The notes below the pieces were generated by a model. The model was not told the DNA's origin, searched no databases, and saw only the letters and a list, made by a program, of their open reading frames with translations. Positions 18,519 to 26,504 of a stretch of DNA of 64,000 bases are shown one piece after another. This stretch comes from Candidatus Fermentibacterota bacterium (GTDB taxonomy: Bacteria; JAFGKV01). The DNA lies in NCBI GenBank assembly GCA_016928395.1, contig JAFGKV010000063.1, positions 1-64,000 on the forward strand. Direction: 5' to 3'. The position numbers and the translations under genes were made by a program. Position 1 is the first letter of the stretch, and each line of letters opens with the position of its first letter.

Positions 18519-19507
18519 TGGCTGTTGATCCCGTGACCCTGAAGGGTCGTGACTACCTTCTCACTGCAGATTGGACCCGTGACGAACTGGATACTGCCCT
18601 GGAATGGTCGGGGCGCCTCAAGGAACTGCGCAGGGTGGCCTTGCCTCATCGAATGCTGGAGTCCAAGACCGTCTTTTTGCTCTTTTTCGACAAGTCAACC
18701 CGGACCAGGAACTCATTCGAGGCAGGAATCACCCAGCTGGGCGGCCATGCGCATTTCATCGCCGCCGAGACCTCGCAGATCGCCCATGGCGAGAGCCCGA
18801 AGGACATGGGGATCATCCTCTCCACCTACGGTGAGGCCATCGCGATTAGGCACGATCTTGTCCCGGGGGAGGGTCACTCCTACATGCGCGAAGTGGCCCA
18901 TTACGCCTCGATTCCGGTGCTCAACATGCAGTGTGATGTGGATCATCCGTTCCAGACCCTGGCAGACCTCATGACAATTCGGGAACATTTCGGCAGCGAT
19001 GTCCGCGGCCTCAGGGTCGCGGTGACCTGGGCCTACGCCCCTTCCTATGCCAAGCCACTCAGCGTGCCCCAGGGTTTGCTCATGTTGCTGCCTCGTTTCG
19101 GTATTGATGTGACTCTGGCCCACCCGCCCGAGTACACGCTGTTGCCTGAAGCCTTGGAACTGGCACACAAGGGCGCTGCCGAGGGTGGCGGCCGCATCAT
19201 CGTTGCCCCCTCCATGGAGGAGGCTGCCGAAGGTGCGCACGTGGTCTACGCCAAGAGCTGGGGTGCGGCCAACTTGATGAAACAACCCGACGAGGCCTTG
19301 GCACTTTCCAGGAAGTATGCCCACTGGATCTGTGATGAACGCATCATGTCCATAGCAGGTCCGGAATCCACCTATATGCACTGCCTACCCGCCGACCGAG
19401 GTAATGAAGTCACCGATGCAGTACTCGACGGCCCTCGATCACTCATCTACCCGGAAGCCGAGAATCGCTTGCACACCTGCAAAGCCATCATGGCACTGGT
19501 GATGTAG
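18518..19507 (+). CDS. Knotted carbamoyltransferase (YgeW / N-acetylornithine carbamoyltransferase-like)
   Basis: 329 residues of the aspartate/ornithine carbamoyltransferase fold. The carbamoyl-phosphate loop is FDKSTRTRNSFE, and HPFQTLADLMT is the second conserved block. The stretch TWAYAPSYAKPLSVPQG followed by YAKSWG matches the knotted YgeW/AOTC subgroup, and the end (NEVTDAVLDGP, EAENRLHTCKAIMA) resembles acetylornithine carbamoyltransferase. The catalytic HCLPA is intact. The substrate cannot be fixed from sequence: ornithine, an acylated ornithine or a ureido compound. ATG 18518 is spaced best from GGAGGAG; ATG 18515 is the alternative. Coupling to the sigma-54 regulator is unusual. 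Confidence 0.85.
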   Translation: MAVDPVTLKGRDYLLTADWTRDELDTALEWSGRLKELRRVALPHRMLESKTVFLLFFDKSTRTRNSFEAGITQLGGHAHFIAAETSQIAHGESPKDMGIILSTYGEAIAIRHDLVPGEGHSYMREVAHYASIPVLNMQCDVDHPFQTLADLMTIREHFGSDVRGLRVAVTWAYAPSYAKPLSVPQGLLMLLPRFGIDVTLAHPPEYTLLPEALELAHKGAAEGGGRIIVAPSMEEAAEGAHVVYAKSWGAANLMKQPDEALALSRKYAHWICDERIMSIAGPESTYMHCLPADRGNEVTDAVLDGPRSLIYPEAENRLHTCKAIMALVM

Positions 19508-19582
19508 ACTCGCGCGTGGTCTGGCGCCCGAGGCTCTTGTGCACCTGGGTCAAAGAACCTTTCGTTCTGGCTTGGGGTATCG

Positions 19583-20839
19583 TCAATCAGCGATATGGGG
19601 CGGCTGATAGTCGACGCAAGGATCCACCGATTCCGCGGAGGGGTTCGCCCATCCTGTCTCAAAATACCGGCCCACCATGTCAGGTAACGGCCCCCCGTCA
19701 ATGAACAGGCTGATATTGCGGGAGTCATTGAACCCGCCGTGCGTCCAGTTCGACGTGCCAATCCAGCAGCGCTGGTCATCCGCGATCGCATACTTGGGAT
19801 GCTCGACCCGGGCGAAGGGAATGAAGCCACCCGACCATTCAGGAAGGTTACTGAACCGCACCTCGATGCCCGGAGTCGCCGCGAGGCTCTTCACATAGGA
19901 GAGCGTGCCGGGGCGTTTGTTCCAATTGGAGAGTATGATACGCACCTGGACGCCGCGGGCTGCCGCCCGCTTCAGGGCGCACTCCAACGGCTCGTGGTAC
20001 CTACGCGAACCCACGGGATCAAAGGTCAGAACTTGTGCGCGCAGCATCTTCGCCGCCGAATCGATCAACTCAACAAGAAGCGGTTCGTCCCAAGGGATGC
20101 CCGGCGGCAACGCCTGAGAAGGACTTGCCGCGACGCGAACCACGGTCGATTCATTAGGGGAGGATTCAAGAACGAAAATGCTTCTACAAGCCGTCGTCAC
20201 TGCACGGCCGGGGCTTTGCGCTTCTGCACCGGGATCCCGGCCGGAGTTGCCACGGCGTCGGCCCAAGCTCCAATCCATCGCCATGATCTCCCCGACGGCT
20301 GAAACGATACCTGGATGGCGTACCCGTACGCCCAGTTCGCGGATATGCTCTAAGGATCGCCAGTCCCAGTTCTGTGACCCCACGACCAGGTCGTCATGGT
20401 CGACCACCATGCATTTGGCATGAAGCACTCCGCCCCAGAGCGCCTTCACATCCAATAGCCGTACCTCCGCATCGGGCCACGAGGCTATGGTGTCCAGCAT
20501 CTCGGGATAGGTGCGGGCGAACCCGGCATCCGCCAAGAGCCTGATGCGAACACCACGCTGCTGTGCCAGCTCCAGCTGTGCAAGCACCTCTGAAAATGCA
20601 TGCCCGGCAGTATCAACACTGACGTAGAAGGTCTCGATCTGGATAAGGGAATCCGCCCCGGCGATCATCTCACACCACACCTCAGGGGTGTTTCTCATCA
20701 TGGGATCATCCAGGAGCGTCTCCAGCGGGACGCTCTCCACCAGCTCAAGTGCCAGTGAGATCTCACTCTGCTGAGCATGGCCGCTCCTGGCAAGAACCGC
20801 GCACAGAGTGATGAACAGCACAACCGCGAGACGATTCAT
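19583..20839 (-). CDS. Secreted phospholipase D-fold protein
   Basis: 418 residues with a signal peptide (MNRLAVVLFITLCAVLARSGHA) and two HKD motifs: HAKCMVVDHDDLVVGSQNWD and HPKYAIADDQRCWIGTSNWT. Each PLD half supplies one His-Lys pair to a shared active site that cleaves phosphodiester bonds in phospholipid or nucleic acid. The first half resembles the short PLD/nuclease type. AGGAGG precedes ATG 20839. The methyltransferase gene ends eight bases upstream, so the two are probably co-transcribed. A larger two-HKD protein is encoded at 55970-58261. Confidence 0.85.
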   Translation of the reverse strand: MNRLAVVLFITLCAVLARSGHAQQSEISLALELVESVPLETLLDDPMMRNTPEVWCEMIAGADSLIQIETFYVSVDTAGHAFSEVLAQLELAQQRGVRIRLLADAGFARTYPEMLDTIASWPDAEVRLLDVKALWGGVLHAKCMVVDHDDLVVGSQNWDWRSLEHIRELGVRVRHPGIVSAVGEIMAMDWSLGRRRGNSGRDPGAEAQSPGRAVTTACRSIFVLESSPNESTVVRVAASPSQALPPGIPWDEPLLVELIDSAAKMLRAQVLTFDPVGSRRYHEPLECALKRAAARGVQVRIILSNWNKRPGTLSYVKSLAATPGIEVRFSNLPEWSGGFIPFARVEHPKYAIADDQRCWIGTSNWTHGGFNDSRNISLFIDGGPLPDMVGRYFETGWANPSAESVDPCVDYQPPHIAD

Positions 20840-20847
20840 GACTCCTC

Positions 20848-22017
20848 CTATTCCGTTACGAAGGCGATGTCGATGAGGCCCTTGCGCCACAGCCCCCGGA
20901 ACAGGCGCCTCGCAGACTCAGCCAACCCGCTGGGATTACCCTGAAGCGGGACTGCATCCAGGATCGCCGCGATGGTGCGCGTCCCGTCCATGAAGCGGAA
21001 CAGCGTAGAGTCGAGGGGATTCATGGAATCCAGCAGCCTGTGGCCGAAGCGTCGCAGCCTGCCCTGGTCCGGCAGAGGCACCATTTGCATGAACGAATCG
21101 TCGAAGAAATCAACACGGTAGTCATCGTCGGGCCTCACCGCGGGGCAGGCAATGACGTAGTGCTGGTTCGTGGCGTGGAAGAGCTCCATGGCGGCCCAGA
21201 CATCCGGTTCCGGAAGGGCCGCAACAGCTCTCGCCAGGGCGTGGCCCATGCCGAGGTGGGCGTCGGGATAGTACAGCTCATTGTTCGCCCACCGCTGAAA
21301 ACGAAGACCGCACCCGTCGAGCAGTTCGATAAGCGCACCTACAGTGTAGTCAATGTCTCGCCTGTTGAGAAAGGTGTCGACAAACACGGTATCGTGGGTG
21401 AACCCGAAGGCCGCGATGAAGCGTTGGGCTGGATGGTGTGGCCCTAAGGCCGCCACCGTGGATCGAACCAAGGCCAATCCTTCCTCGTCCTGCCCGACGC
21501 CCATCGATCGAAACAGCCCCGCCAGCATGCGGATCCCGGCCCGGCCGTGGGCGCCGTACACCATGAGGCTCAGGGACCCGTGCGGACGAAGGATTGTGGC
21601 AAGCTCCGCCAGGCCTGCGGCAGGATCCTCCAGATGATGGAGCACGCCGTGACACAAGATGAGATCAAATGAGACGTCAAGGGCGCTCGCCCTCTCAATA
21701 GGGAGGTGGTGGAGGCTGAGGTTGGAAAGACCATAGTCGGCCTTCAGCCTCCGCTGATGGCGAAGGCTTGTGGCGCTCACATCGATGCCGGTGACTCGCG
21801 CGTCGTGGTTGTAGTGTGCGATGAGGGCCGCCTCCCTGGTGCCGCATCCGGCCACCAGTATCTCGATGGGCCGGGCAGGGACGCGCCGCGGCCAGTATCG
21901 CTCCCACCGCAACCGTGCCTCCTCCAGCGACGGATGATCAAGACAGTAGAGAGGCGAAGGGTACGGCCAGCGTTCGTACTGCTGCGCGAGGCTGTCATTC
22001 ATCGGTTCATCCGTCAT
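20848..22017 (-). CDS. SAM-dependent class I methyltransferase
   Basis: 389 residues. The N-terminal part has a YERWPYPSPLY motif, then SAM motif I ILVAGCGTREAALIAHY, acidic motif II VTGIDVSATSL and motif IV FDLILCHGVLHHL. The C-terminal about 180 residues match no domain I know; they include HATNQHYVI and a region resembling the end of PqqD-like or winged-helix modules (FRFMDGTRTIAAIL). The YPSP-type N-terminus occurs in methyltransferases placed next to sulfotransferase or TPR domains. The substrate is unknown. ATG 22017 is the chosen start; a second ATG follows at 22002. Confidence 0.8.
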   Translation of the reverse strand: MTDEPMNDSLAQQYERWPYPSPLYCLDHPSLEEARLRWERYWPRRVPARPIEILVAGCGTREAALIAHYNHDARVTGIDVSATSLRHQRRLKADYGLSNLSLHHLPIERASALDVSFDLILCHGVLHHLEDPAAGLAELATILRPHGSLSLMVYGAHGRAGIRMLAGLFRSMGVGQDEEGLALVRSTVAALGPHHPAQRFIAAFGFTHDTVFVDTFLNRRDIDYTVGALIELLDGCGLRFQRWANNELYYPDAHLGMGHALARAVAALPEPDVWAAMELFHATNQHYVIACPAVRPDDDYRVDFFDDSFMQMVPLPDQGRLRRFGHRLLDSMNPLDSTLFRFMDGTRTIAAILDAVPLQGNPSGLAESARRLFRGLWRKGLIDIAFVTE

Positions 22018-22239
22018 GGACCCTCCCTATGCTCTGTGCCGCACCGCTCTCGTCACACTGGGTGCATTCGACTCAGTCAACATGGATCAAGATCACCAAA
22101 TCAGAGTCCTCCGAGAGAGGAAGGCAACAGGAACGACTCAGGTGGACGAAGGGAAGACCGGAATCATTGATGGAGGCGCGATGAGTCGGCAATCCGCAGG
22201 CAATCTCAACGTTCATGCCGGATGGCGTATACTCTCCCC

Positions 22240-22266
22240 GGGCGCGAGACTTCAGACCTCGCGCCC
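22240..22266. other. Perfect inverted repeat in a 332-bp intergenic gap
   Basis: GGGCGCGAG, nine-base loop, CTCGCGCCC: a perfect 9-bp stem about 85 bases past the stop of the SdpI-like gene on the minus strand. No T-run follows, so it may be a rho-independent-like or structural hairpin rather than a classical terminator. The rest of 22018-22349 shows no gene. Confidence 0.45.
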
Positions 22267-22349
22267 GCGACCCGAAATGGTCGAAAGCACCTGCGTGTGC
22301 CGGATTGAATCCTGTGGGCCTCTTCCTGAACCCCTGCCCAGAGCCCTAG

Positions 22350-22997
22350 TCATCCCTTCTGCTGCTCCTTTCGGAAGAGCGCGTATGAATACGTCACGGA
22401 AAACAGGGTGACCAGAATCAGGGGCGCCATGACACACCACAGCCAGCGGTCGCCAAAGGCGAAACCGATCACCGAGATGACGCCGCAGACACGGAACAAG
22501 GCGCCGGTGACTCGGTGGGTCTGATCCCACACGCGGTCACTGCGCAGAGTCCAGGGAGTGCGTACGCCGACAAACCAGTTGCGCTTTGCATGCTGAATGA
22601 GCACACCGGCATAGTAGATCAGGATGCCGAACGGAATGGGCAGAAGCCTGTTGGGGCTGATCTTCGTTCCCAGGTTCCAGAACAGGATCTGGAGTTGAAT
22701 CACCAGAAGAAACAGCAGGATTAGGATGAGAAAGGTGTCGTAGTATGGCCTGAACACGGCGATGTTGCGCTTCAGCGGATCGATCAGAGGCAGCAGCGTA
22801 CACAGAGCGGCCACTCCTAGCATGGTGACCGGAATGAGGAACACGCCGATAGCCTTGGCCATCCAGCCGTCGGCGTCTCCGGCGGCGTTCCAATGCGAGG
22901 CGATCCGGTCGGGAAGGCGGGGATAGGCCAGCATCGTGATGATGAACGCCAGGCCTATGACACCCACAATGAGCGTGATGGCACGGCCTGCGGGCAT
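22350..22997 (-). CDS. SdpI-family / DUF1648 membrane protein
   Basis: 215 residues, about six membrane segments. The N-terminal DUF1648 signature is LPDRIASHWNAAGDADGWM. The C-terminal SdpI block includes NWFVGVRTPWTLRSDRVWDQTHR, which is diagnostic for this family. SdpI confers immunity to the SdpC toxin in Bacillus subtilis, but most homologues, like this one, stand without a toxin gene and have unknown roles. The start has no strong ribosome site; GAGGAG lies close by on the minus strand (rc of 22999-23008). A 38-bp palindrome lies about 250 bp upstream. Confidence 0.85.
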   Translation of the reverse strand: MPAGRAITLIVGVIGLAFIITMLAYPRLPDRIASHWNAAGDADGWMAKAIGVFLIPVTMLGVAALCTLLPLIDPLKRNIAVFRPYYDTFLILILLFLLVIQLQILFWNLGTKISPNRLLPIPFGILIYYAGVLIQHAKRNWFVGVRTPWTLRSDRVWDQTHRVTGALFRVCGVISVIGFAFGDRWLWCVMAPLILVTLFSVTYSYALFRKEQQKG

Positions 22998-23242
22998 GGG
23001 TTCTCCTCATGATGAAGCCAAGAAGCGAGAATGCCTAAACGCAGCACAGGGTACAATCCTCGGCTCCGAAACGCTATCCCTTCGTCCCAGACCCAGCCGC
23101 CAGAGAGAATGGGAAGTGCACGAATGCCTGGGGAAAACCACACCACTGCATGCTGAGGAATACCCGGGGATCACGCATCACGCGGCAATACGATTCCATT
23201 CGTGCCTCGCATACCTGAACCTCGCAAGCGCGCCTTCCCGAC

Positions 23243-23280
23243 CATATAGGATCTGTCCTATATAGGACAGATCCTATATG
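23243..23280. repeat. Perfect 38-bp palindrome
   Basis: The 19-base arm CATATAGGATCTGTCCTAT is followed immediately by its exact reverse complement. Each arm is itself an imperfect hairpin (TATAGGA-TCTG-TCCTATA), so the site is two nested 18-bp dyads in tandem. It is markedly AT-richer than its surroundings. It lies in the 438-bp gap between maf (stop 23436) and the SdpI-like gene (start 22997), where no gene is visible. A double operator, a DNA-level cruciform or a mobile-element scar are the options. Confidence 0.9.
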
Positions 23281-23435
23281 AATCACAGAGAAATCAAGGC
23301 GAGTCGGGTGATGGATCGGCCTGGGAATGCAGGCCAGACGTCAAAGCCGTGTGGCAGACTCGATCCTGACAGGTAACCGATGGCGGAGGCAAAGGAAACA
23401 TCGCTCACGGGTCGCGGAACCGGGCGGGTTCCCGA

Positions 23436-24023
23436 TCAGGTCGTGCGGTACCCCAAGGATCTGAGACAATGCCCAAGACTCAGCATGGGCAGGCCCAGGA
23501 TGGCGGTGAAGTCGGGCGTGTCGATGGAGGAGAACAGACGGATGCCGAGACGCTCCAACTTGTAGCCACCCGCACAGCCGGCCGGGTGATCGGCCGCCAC
23601 GTATGCCCTGATCTCCTCGTCCGTGAGATCAGGGTGGATTCGCAGAGTGGAAACGACGACCTCCTCAAGGACCCAGCCTTCAATGGGGTAATGTACGAGT
23701 AGCGATGTGTAGAGCCGATGCGCAACGCCTCGCATCTGGGAGAGCAGCGCCGCTGCGTGGTCATCGGTGACAGGCTTGGCACGATGCTCACCGCGAAAGA
23801 CCAGAAGTTGATCCGATGCCACGATGGTGGCGTCCGCATGGATCGTGCACACGCTGACCGCCTTGCCGCGGGCCCGCTCCAGCGACTCTTCGCGGGGTGC
23901 AAGCCCGAGATTGTGTTCCACATACGCGGGGGCGACCATGGAGAACGGAACGCCGAGCGTGGCAAGCAGCTCGCGCCGGATAGAGGAGGTCGATGCCAAG
24001 ACAAGAGCCGGTAGCGCCGCCAT
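23436..24023 (-). CDS. maf: Maf-family nucleotide pyrophosphatase
   Basis: 195 residues. The N-terminal LVLASTSSIRRELLATLG is the Maf substrate loop, followed by IVASDQLL (catalytic Asp) and CAGGYKLERLGIRLF. Maf enzymes hydrolyse non-canonical nucleoside triphosphates to monophosphates. The SDQ motif, rather than ADT, places it nearer the YceF (m7GTP) branch than the YhdE (dTTP/UTP) branch, which is my inference. A 117-bp gap separates it from the M32 peptidase gene upstream on the same strand. Confidence 0.93.
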   Translation of the reverse strand: MAALPALVLASTSSIRRELLATLGVPFSMVAPAYVEHNLGLAPREESLERARGKAVSVCTIHADATIVASDQLLVFRGEHRAKPVTDDHAAALLSQMRGVAHRLYTSLLVHYPIEGWVLEEVVVSTLRIHPDLTDEEIRAYVAADHPAGCAGGYKLERLGIRLFSSIDTPDFTAILGLPMLSLGHCLRSLGYRTT

Positions 24024-24140
24024 TCAGGAACTCCTCGCCACTTCAAAGCCCACGCCCGTCACGCCACCATCTCCACGCCTATTCGGCCGCGTCCCAAGGC
24101 CCGGGCCTCTGACCGTTCTCCACCGGGTTCGCGGCGTACC

Positions 24141-25676
24141 TCAACTGGAAGGCCCAGGCACTGCAAGGTCTCCCACATTGTACAGCTCCCCGTACTTTGT
24201 GGCCAGATACCGCATATAAGGTCTGACGCTGAGCGGCGCGCCGGTTGCCCGCCGGATCAATTCCTCGGGCTGGAACTTCCGGCCATGACGATAGATGTGT
24301 TCGCCAAGCCAGCCCAGCAGCGTGTCACACCGGCCGTGCTCCATGTCATGCTCGATGTTTGGGTGGGCCGCCAGTGCCGCCCCGTGGATCTGGGCAGCCA
24401 TCACATTGCCCAAAGTGTAGCCCTGGAACGCGCCTCCGACGATGCCGCCGAACCAATGGACATCCTGAAGCACCCCCTCGCGATCTGAAGGCGGTGTGAC
24501 GCCAAGATCCTGTTCATACCGCGCATTCCACGCATCGGGCAGATCCAGGACGGAGAGCGAACCCTCCAGCAGTTGGCATTCGAGATCGAATCTGATCATG
24601 ACATGGAGGTTGTAGGTCAGTTCGTCGGCCTCGGTCCGGATGAGCGAGGGACGAACCGCATTGATCGCCCGGTAAAAGGTCTCTAGGGCAACATCGTCTA
24701 GCTGGCCGGGGAAGGCTCCCTGGAGTCGCGGGTAGAAGAATGCCCAGAAGGGCCGGCTGCGCCCGACGATGTTCTCCCACAGCCGCGATTGACTCTCGTG
24801 CATCCCCGATGAGACTCCCCCCGCAAGGAGACCACCGTCAAGATCGGGGCTGACGCCCATCTCATAGAGCGCATGCCCCGTCTCGTGAATGGCGGCGAAC
24901 AGAGCCTCGCCCAGGTCATCTTCCCGGATCCGCACCGTGAGCCGGACATCGTTCACCCCGAAACTGATGGTGAAGGGATGAGGGCTGATCTCCCGTCGCC
25001 CGCGAGAGAAGTCATACCCGATGCGTTTCTGGAGGAAGGTGCAGAACGCCGCCTGCTCGGCCCGCGGGTAGCCCAGATGCAGGCATGCCTCATCCGCGGG
25101 GTCACAGGCCGCGATTCTCTCCACCAGCGGCGCAAGCCCCATCCGCAGTTCGGCGAAAAGGGGCCGAAGCGTAGCCACGGTCATGCCCGGATCATGCTCT
25201 TCGATGAGCGGATCCACGATGTGATCGAACCCAGGGAAGAAGCCGGCAAGGCGTCGCGAGAGTTCCACGGTGCGCTTCAGGTGCTCGGCAACCCGCGGGA
25301 AATCTGCCGCCTCCTTGGCTCGTGACCACACCTCGTAGGTCTCCGACTGATGCGCGCTGAGTTCAGCGATGAAGGAGGAGGGCACCTTGGTGGCGCGATC
25401 CCAGTCTCGCCGGGCGACCCGGAGAAGACTGGCTTCGTCGCAGTCATGCGGCAGAGTCTCCCCATACGGCGCCAGCTCATCCAGGAGTCTGCCCACCTGC
25501 GGGCTGGTGAGCAGCTGGTGGCTCAGCCGCGAGAGGGTGGCCGACTGTCGGCCTCTGGCTGATGCACCCTGCGGCGGCATCTGGGTTACCTGATCCCAAT
25601 AGAGCACCGCTGCCGCGGCGTTCAGGTCGGACACCTCCCCCAGCAGTCTCTTCAGTTCCGCGAGCTTTTCCCGCAT
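24141..25676 (-). CDS. M32 family metallocarboxypeptidase (Taq type)
   Basis: 511 residues. The zinc site is IHETGHALYE (HExxH variant HETGH) with downstream GVSSGMHESQSRLWEN, both diagnostic for M32. The N-terminal block LYWDQVTQMPPQGASARG and the C-terminal RPYMRYLATKYGELY fit the family end to end. It removes C-terminal residues from peptides with broad specificity and is cytoplasmic in known members. ATG 25676 has GGAGG upstream; the frame is open to 25706 without support. Divergent from the glutaredoxin gene across about 175 bp. Confidence 0.95.
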   Translation of the reverse strand: MREKLAELKRLLGEVSDLNAAAAVLYWDQVTQMPPQGASARGRQSATLSRLSHQLLTSPQVGRLLDELAPYGETLPHDCDEASLLRVARRDWDRATKVPSSFIAELSAHQSETYEVWSRAKEAADFPRVAEHLKRTVELSRRLAGFFPGFDHIVDPLIEEHDPGMTVATLRPLFAELRMGLAPLVERIAACDPADEACLHLGYPRAEQAAFCTFLQKRIGYDFSRGRREISPHPFTISFGVNDVRLTVRIREDDLGEALFAAIHETGHALYEMGVSPDLDGGLLAGGVSSGMHESQSRLWENIVGRSRPFWAFFYPRLQGAFPGQLDDVALETFYRAINAVRPSLIRTEADELTYNLHVMIRFDLECQLLEGSLSVLDLPDAWNARYEQDLGVTPPSDREGVLQDVHWFGGIVGGAFQGYTLGNVMAAQIHGAALAAHPNIEHDMEHGRCDTLLGWLGEHIYRHGRKFQPEELIRRATGAPLSVRPYMRYLATKYGELYNVGDLAVPGPSS

Positions 25677-25850
25677 CTTCAGCCTCCAATGGCCAATGGT
25701 GTTCAATCCGCAGACCGGCCGGCACGCGATGTGCTACTCGAAGGTGAGACAAAGTGGTGAATCACCTCTCTTGTTGCGTCTATGTTTCTATCGCATACAT
25801 TCTGCAGTTGTAGATACGCTCATGCCAGCCTTTTGTGAGGTAGGATACCA

Positions 25851-26120
25851 ATGTACGACCATGAAATCGCCAGTCGAACCCCGCTTCTCTTCGCCATAAG
25901 CACGTGCCCCCGGTGCCAACGAGTGAAGTCGTTCCTGAAAGACCACGGGGTACACGCACACATAGTAGACGTCGATCTCCTTACCCTCTCCGAGAAACGA
26001 CAGCAGTTCGAGTTCGTACGCAGGGTCAACCCCGAAATCTCCTTCCCGACTTTGGTAGTAGGCGACACCGCGGTCTTGGGTGAAGACTACGATGGAATCA
26101 AGGAGGCGCTGAACCTGTGA
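25851..26120 (+). CDS. Glutaredoxin-like thiol-disulfide protein
   Basis: 89 residues of the thioredoxin fold: beta strand LLFAIST, active site CPRC (Cys19, Cys22), then the cis-proline strand ISFPTLVV and GEDYDGIKEAL. It is of the NrdH/YruB-like small glutaredoxin class. Its stop overlaps the GTG start of the next gene (four bases), which encodes a ferredoxin:thioredoxin reductase catalytic chain. It is therefore the likely electron acceptor or donor of that enzyme, rather than a glutathione-linked protein. Confidence 0.9.
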   Translation: MYDHEIASRTPLLFAISTCPRCQRVKSFLKDHGVHAHIVDVDLLTLSEKRQQFEFVRRVNPEISFPTLVVGDTAVLGEDYDGIKEALNL

Positions 26121-26455
26121 CATCCATCGACACGTACCAGGAGGTTCTCAAGAAGCACGCCGCTTCCCGGGGGCTGACCATGAACCCCGACGAGACAACG
26201 GTGCAGCCGCTATTGGAAGGGTTGCTCGCCAATGGCATGCGGCACGGCCTTCGGACCTGCCCATGCCGGCCCGCAGTGGGCACTGTCGAGGCAGACCGCG
26301 ATATCGTCTGCCCCTGCGTCTACGCCGAGGCTGACGTCGAGGAGTATGGAGCCTGCTACTGCTGGCTTTTTGTCTCAGAGGGGTGGGTTGACGGCACCGT
26401 GCCTCGCCGTCGCGTACCTGAACGCCGCCCACCGGAAAAGACCCTCGGTTTGTAG
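26117..26455 (+). CDS. Ferredoxin:thioredoxin reductase catalytic-chain homologue
   Basis: 112 residues. Six cysteines in three pairs: CPC (48/50), CPC (65/67) and CYC (80/82). In plant-type FTR these are CPC-X16-CPC-X8-CHC, holding a [4Fe-4S] cluster next to a redox-active disulfide. Here the spacers are 14 and 12, and the His of CHC, which interacts with the cluster, is Tyr. It probably moves electrons from ferredoxin to the coupled glutaredoxin. No FTR variable chain is present, as in other non-photosynthetic homologues. The GTG start overlaps the glutaredoxin stop. Confidence 0.88.
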   Translation: MTSIDTYQEVLKKHAASRGLTMNPDETTVQPLLEGLLANGMRHGLRTCPCRPAVGTVEADRDIVCPCVYAEADVEEYGACYCWLFVSEGWVDGTVPRRRVPERRPPEKTLGL

Positions 26456-26504
26456 ACCGCCAGGCTCCTACACCCACATCGCGCTCTCGAGCCGTGTGCC
26501 CCTG

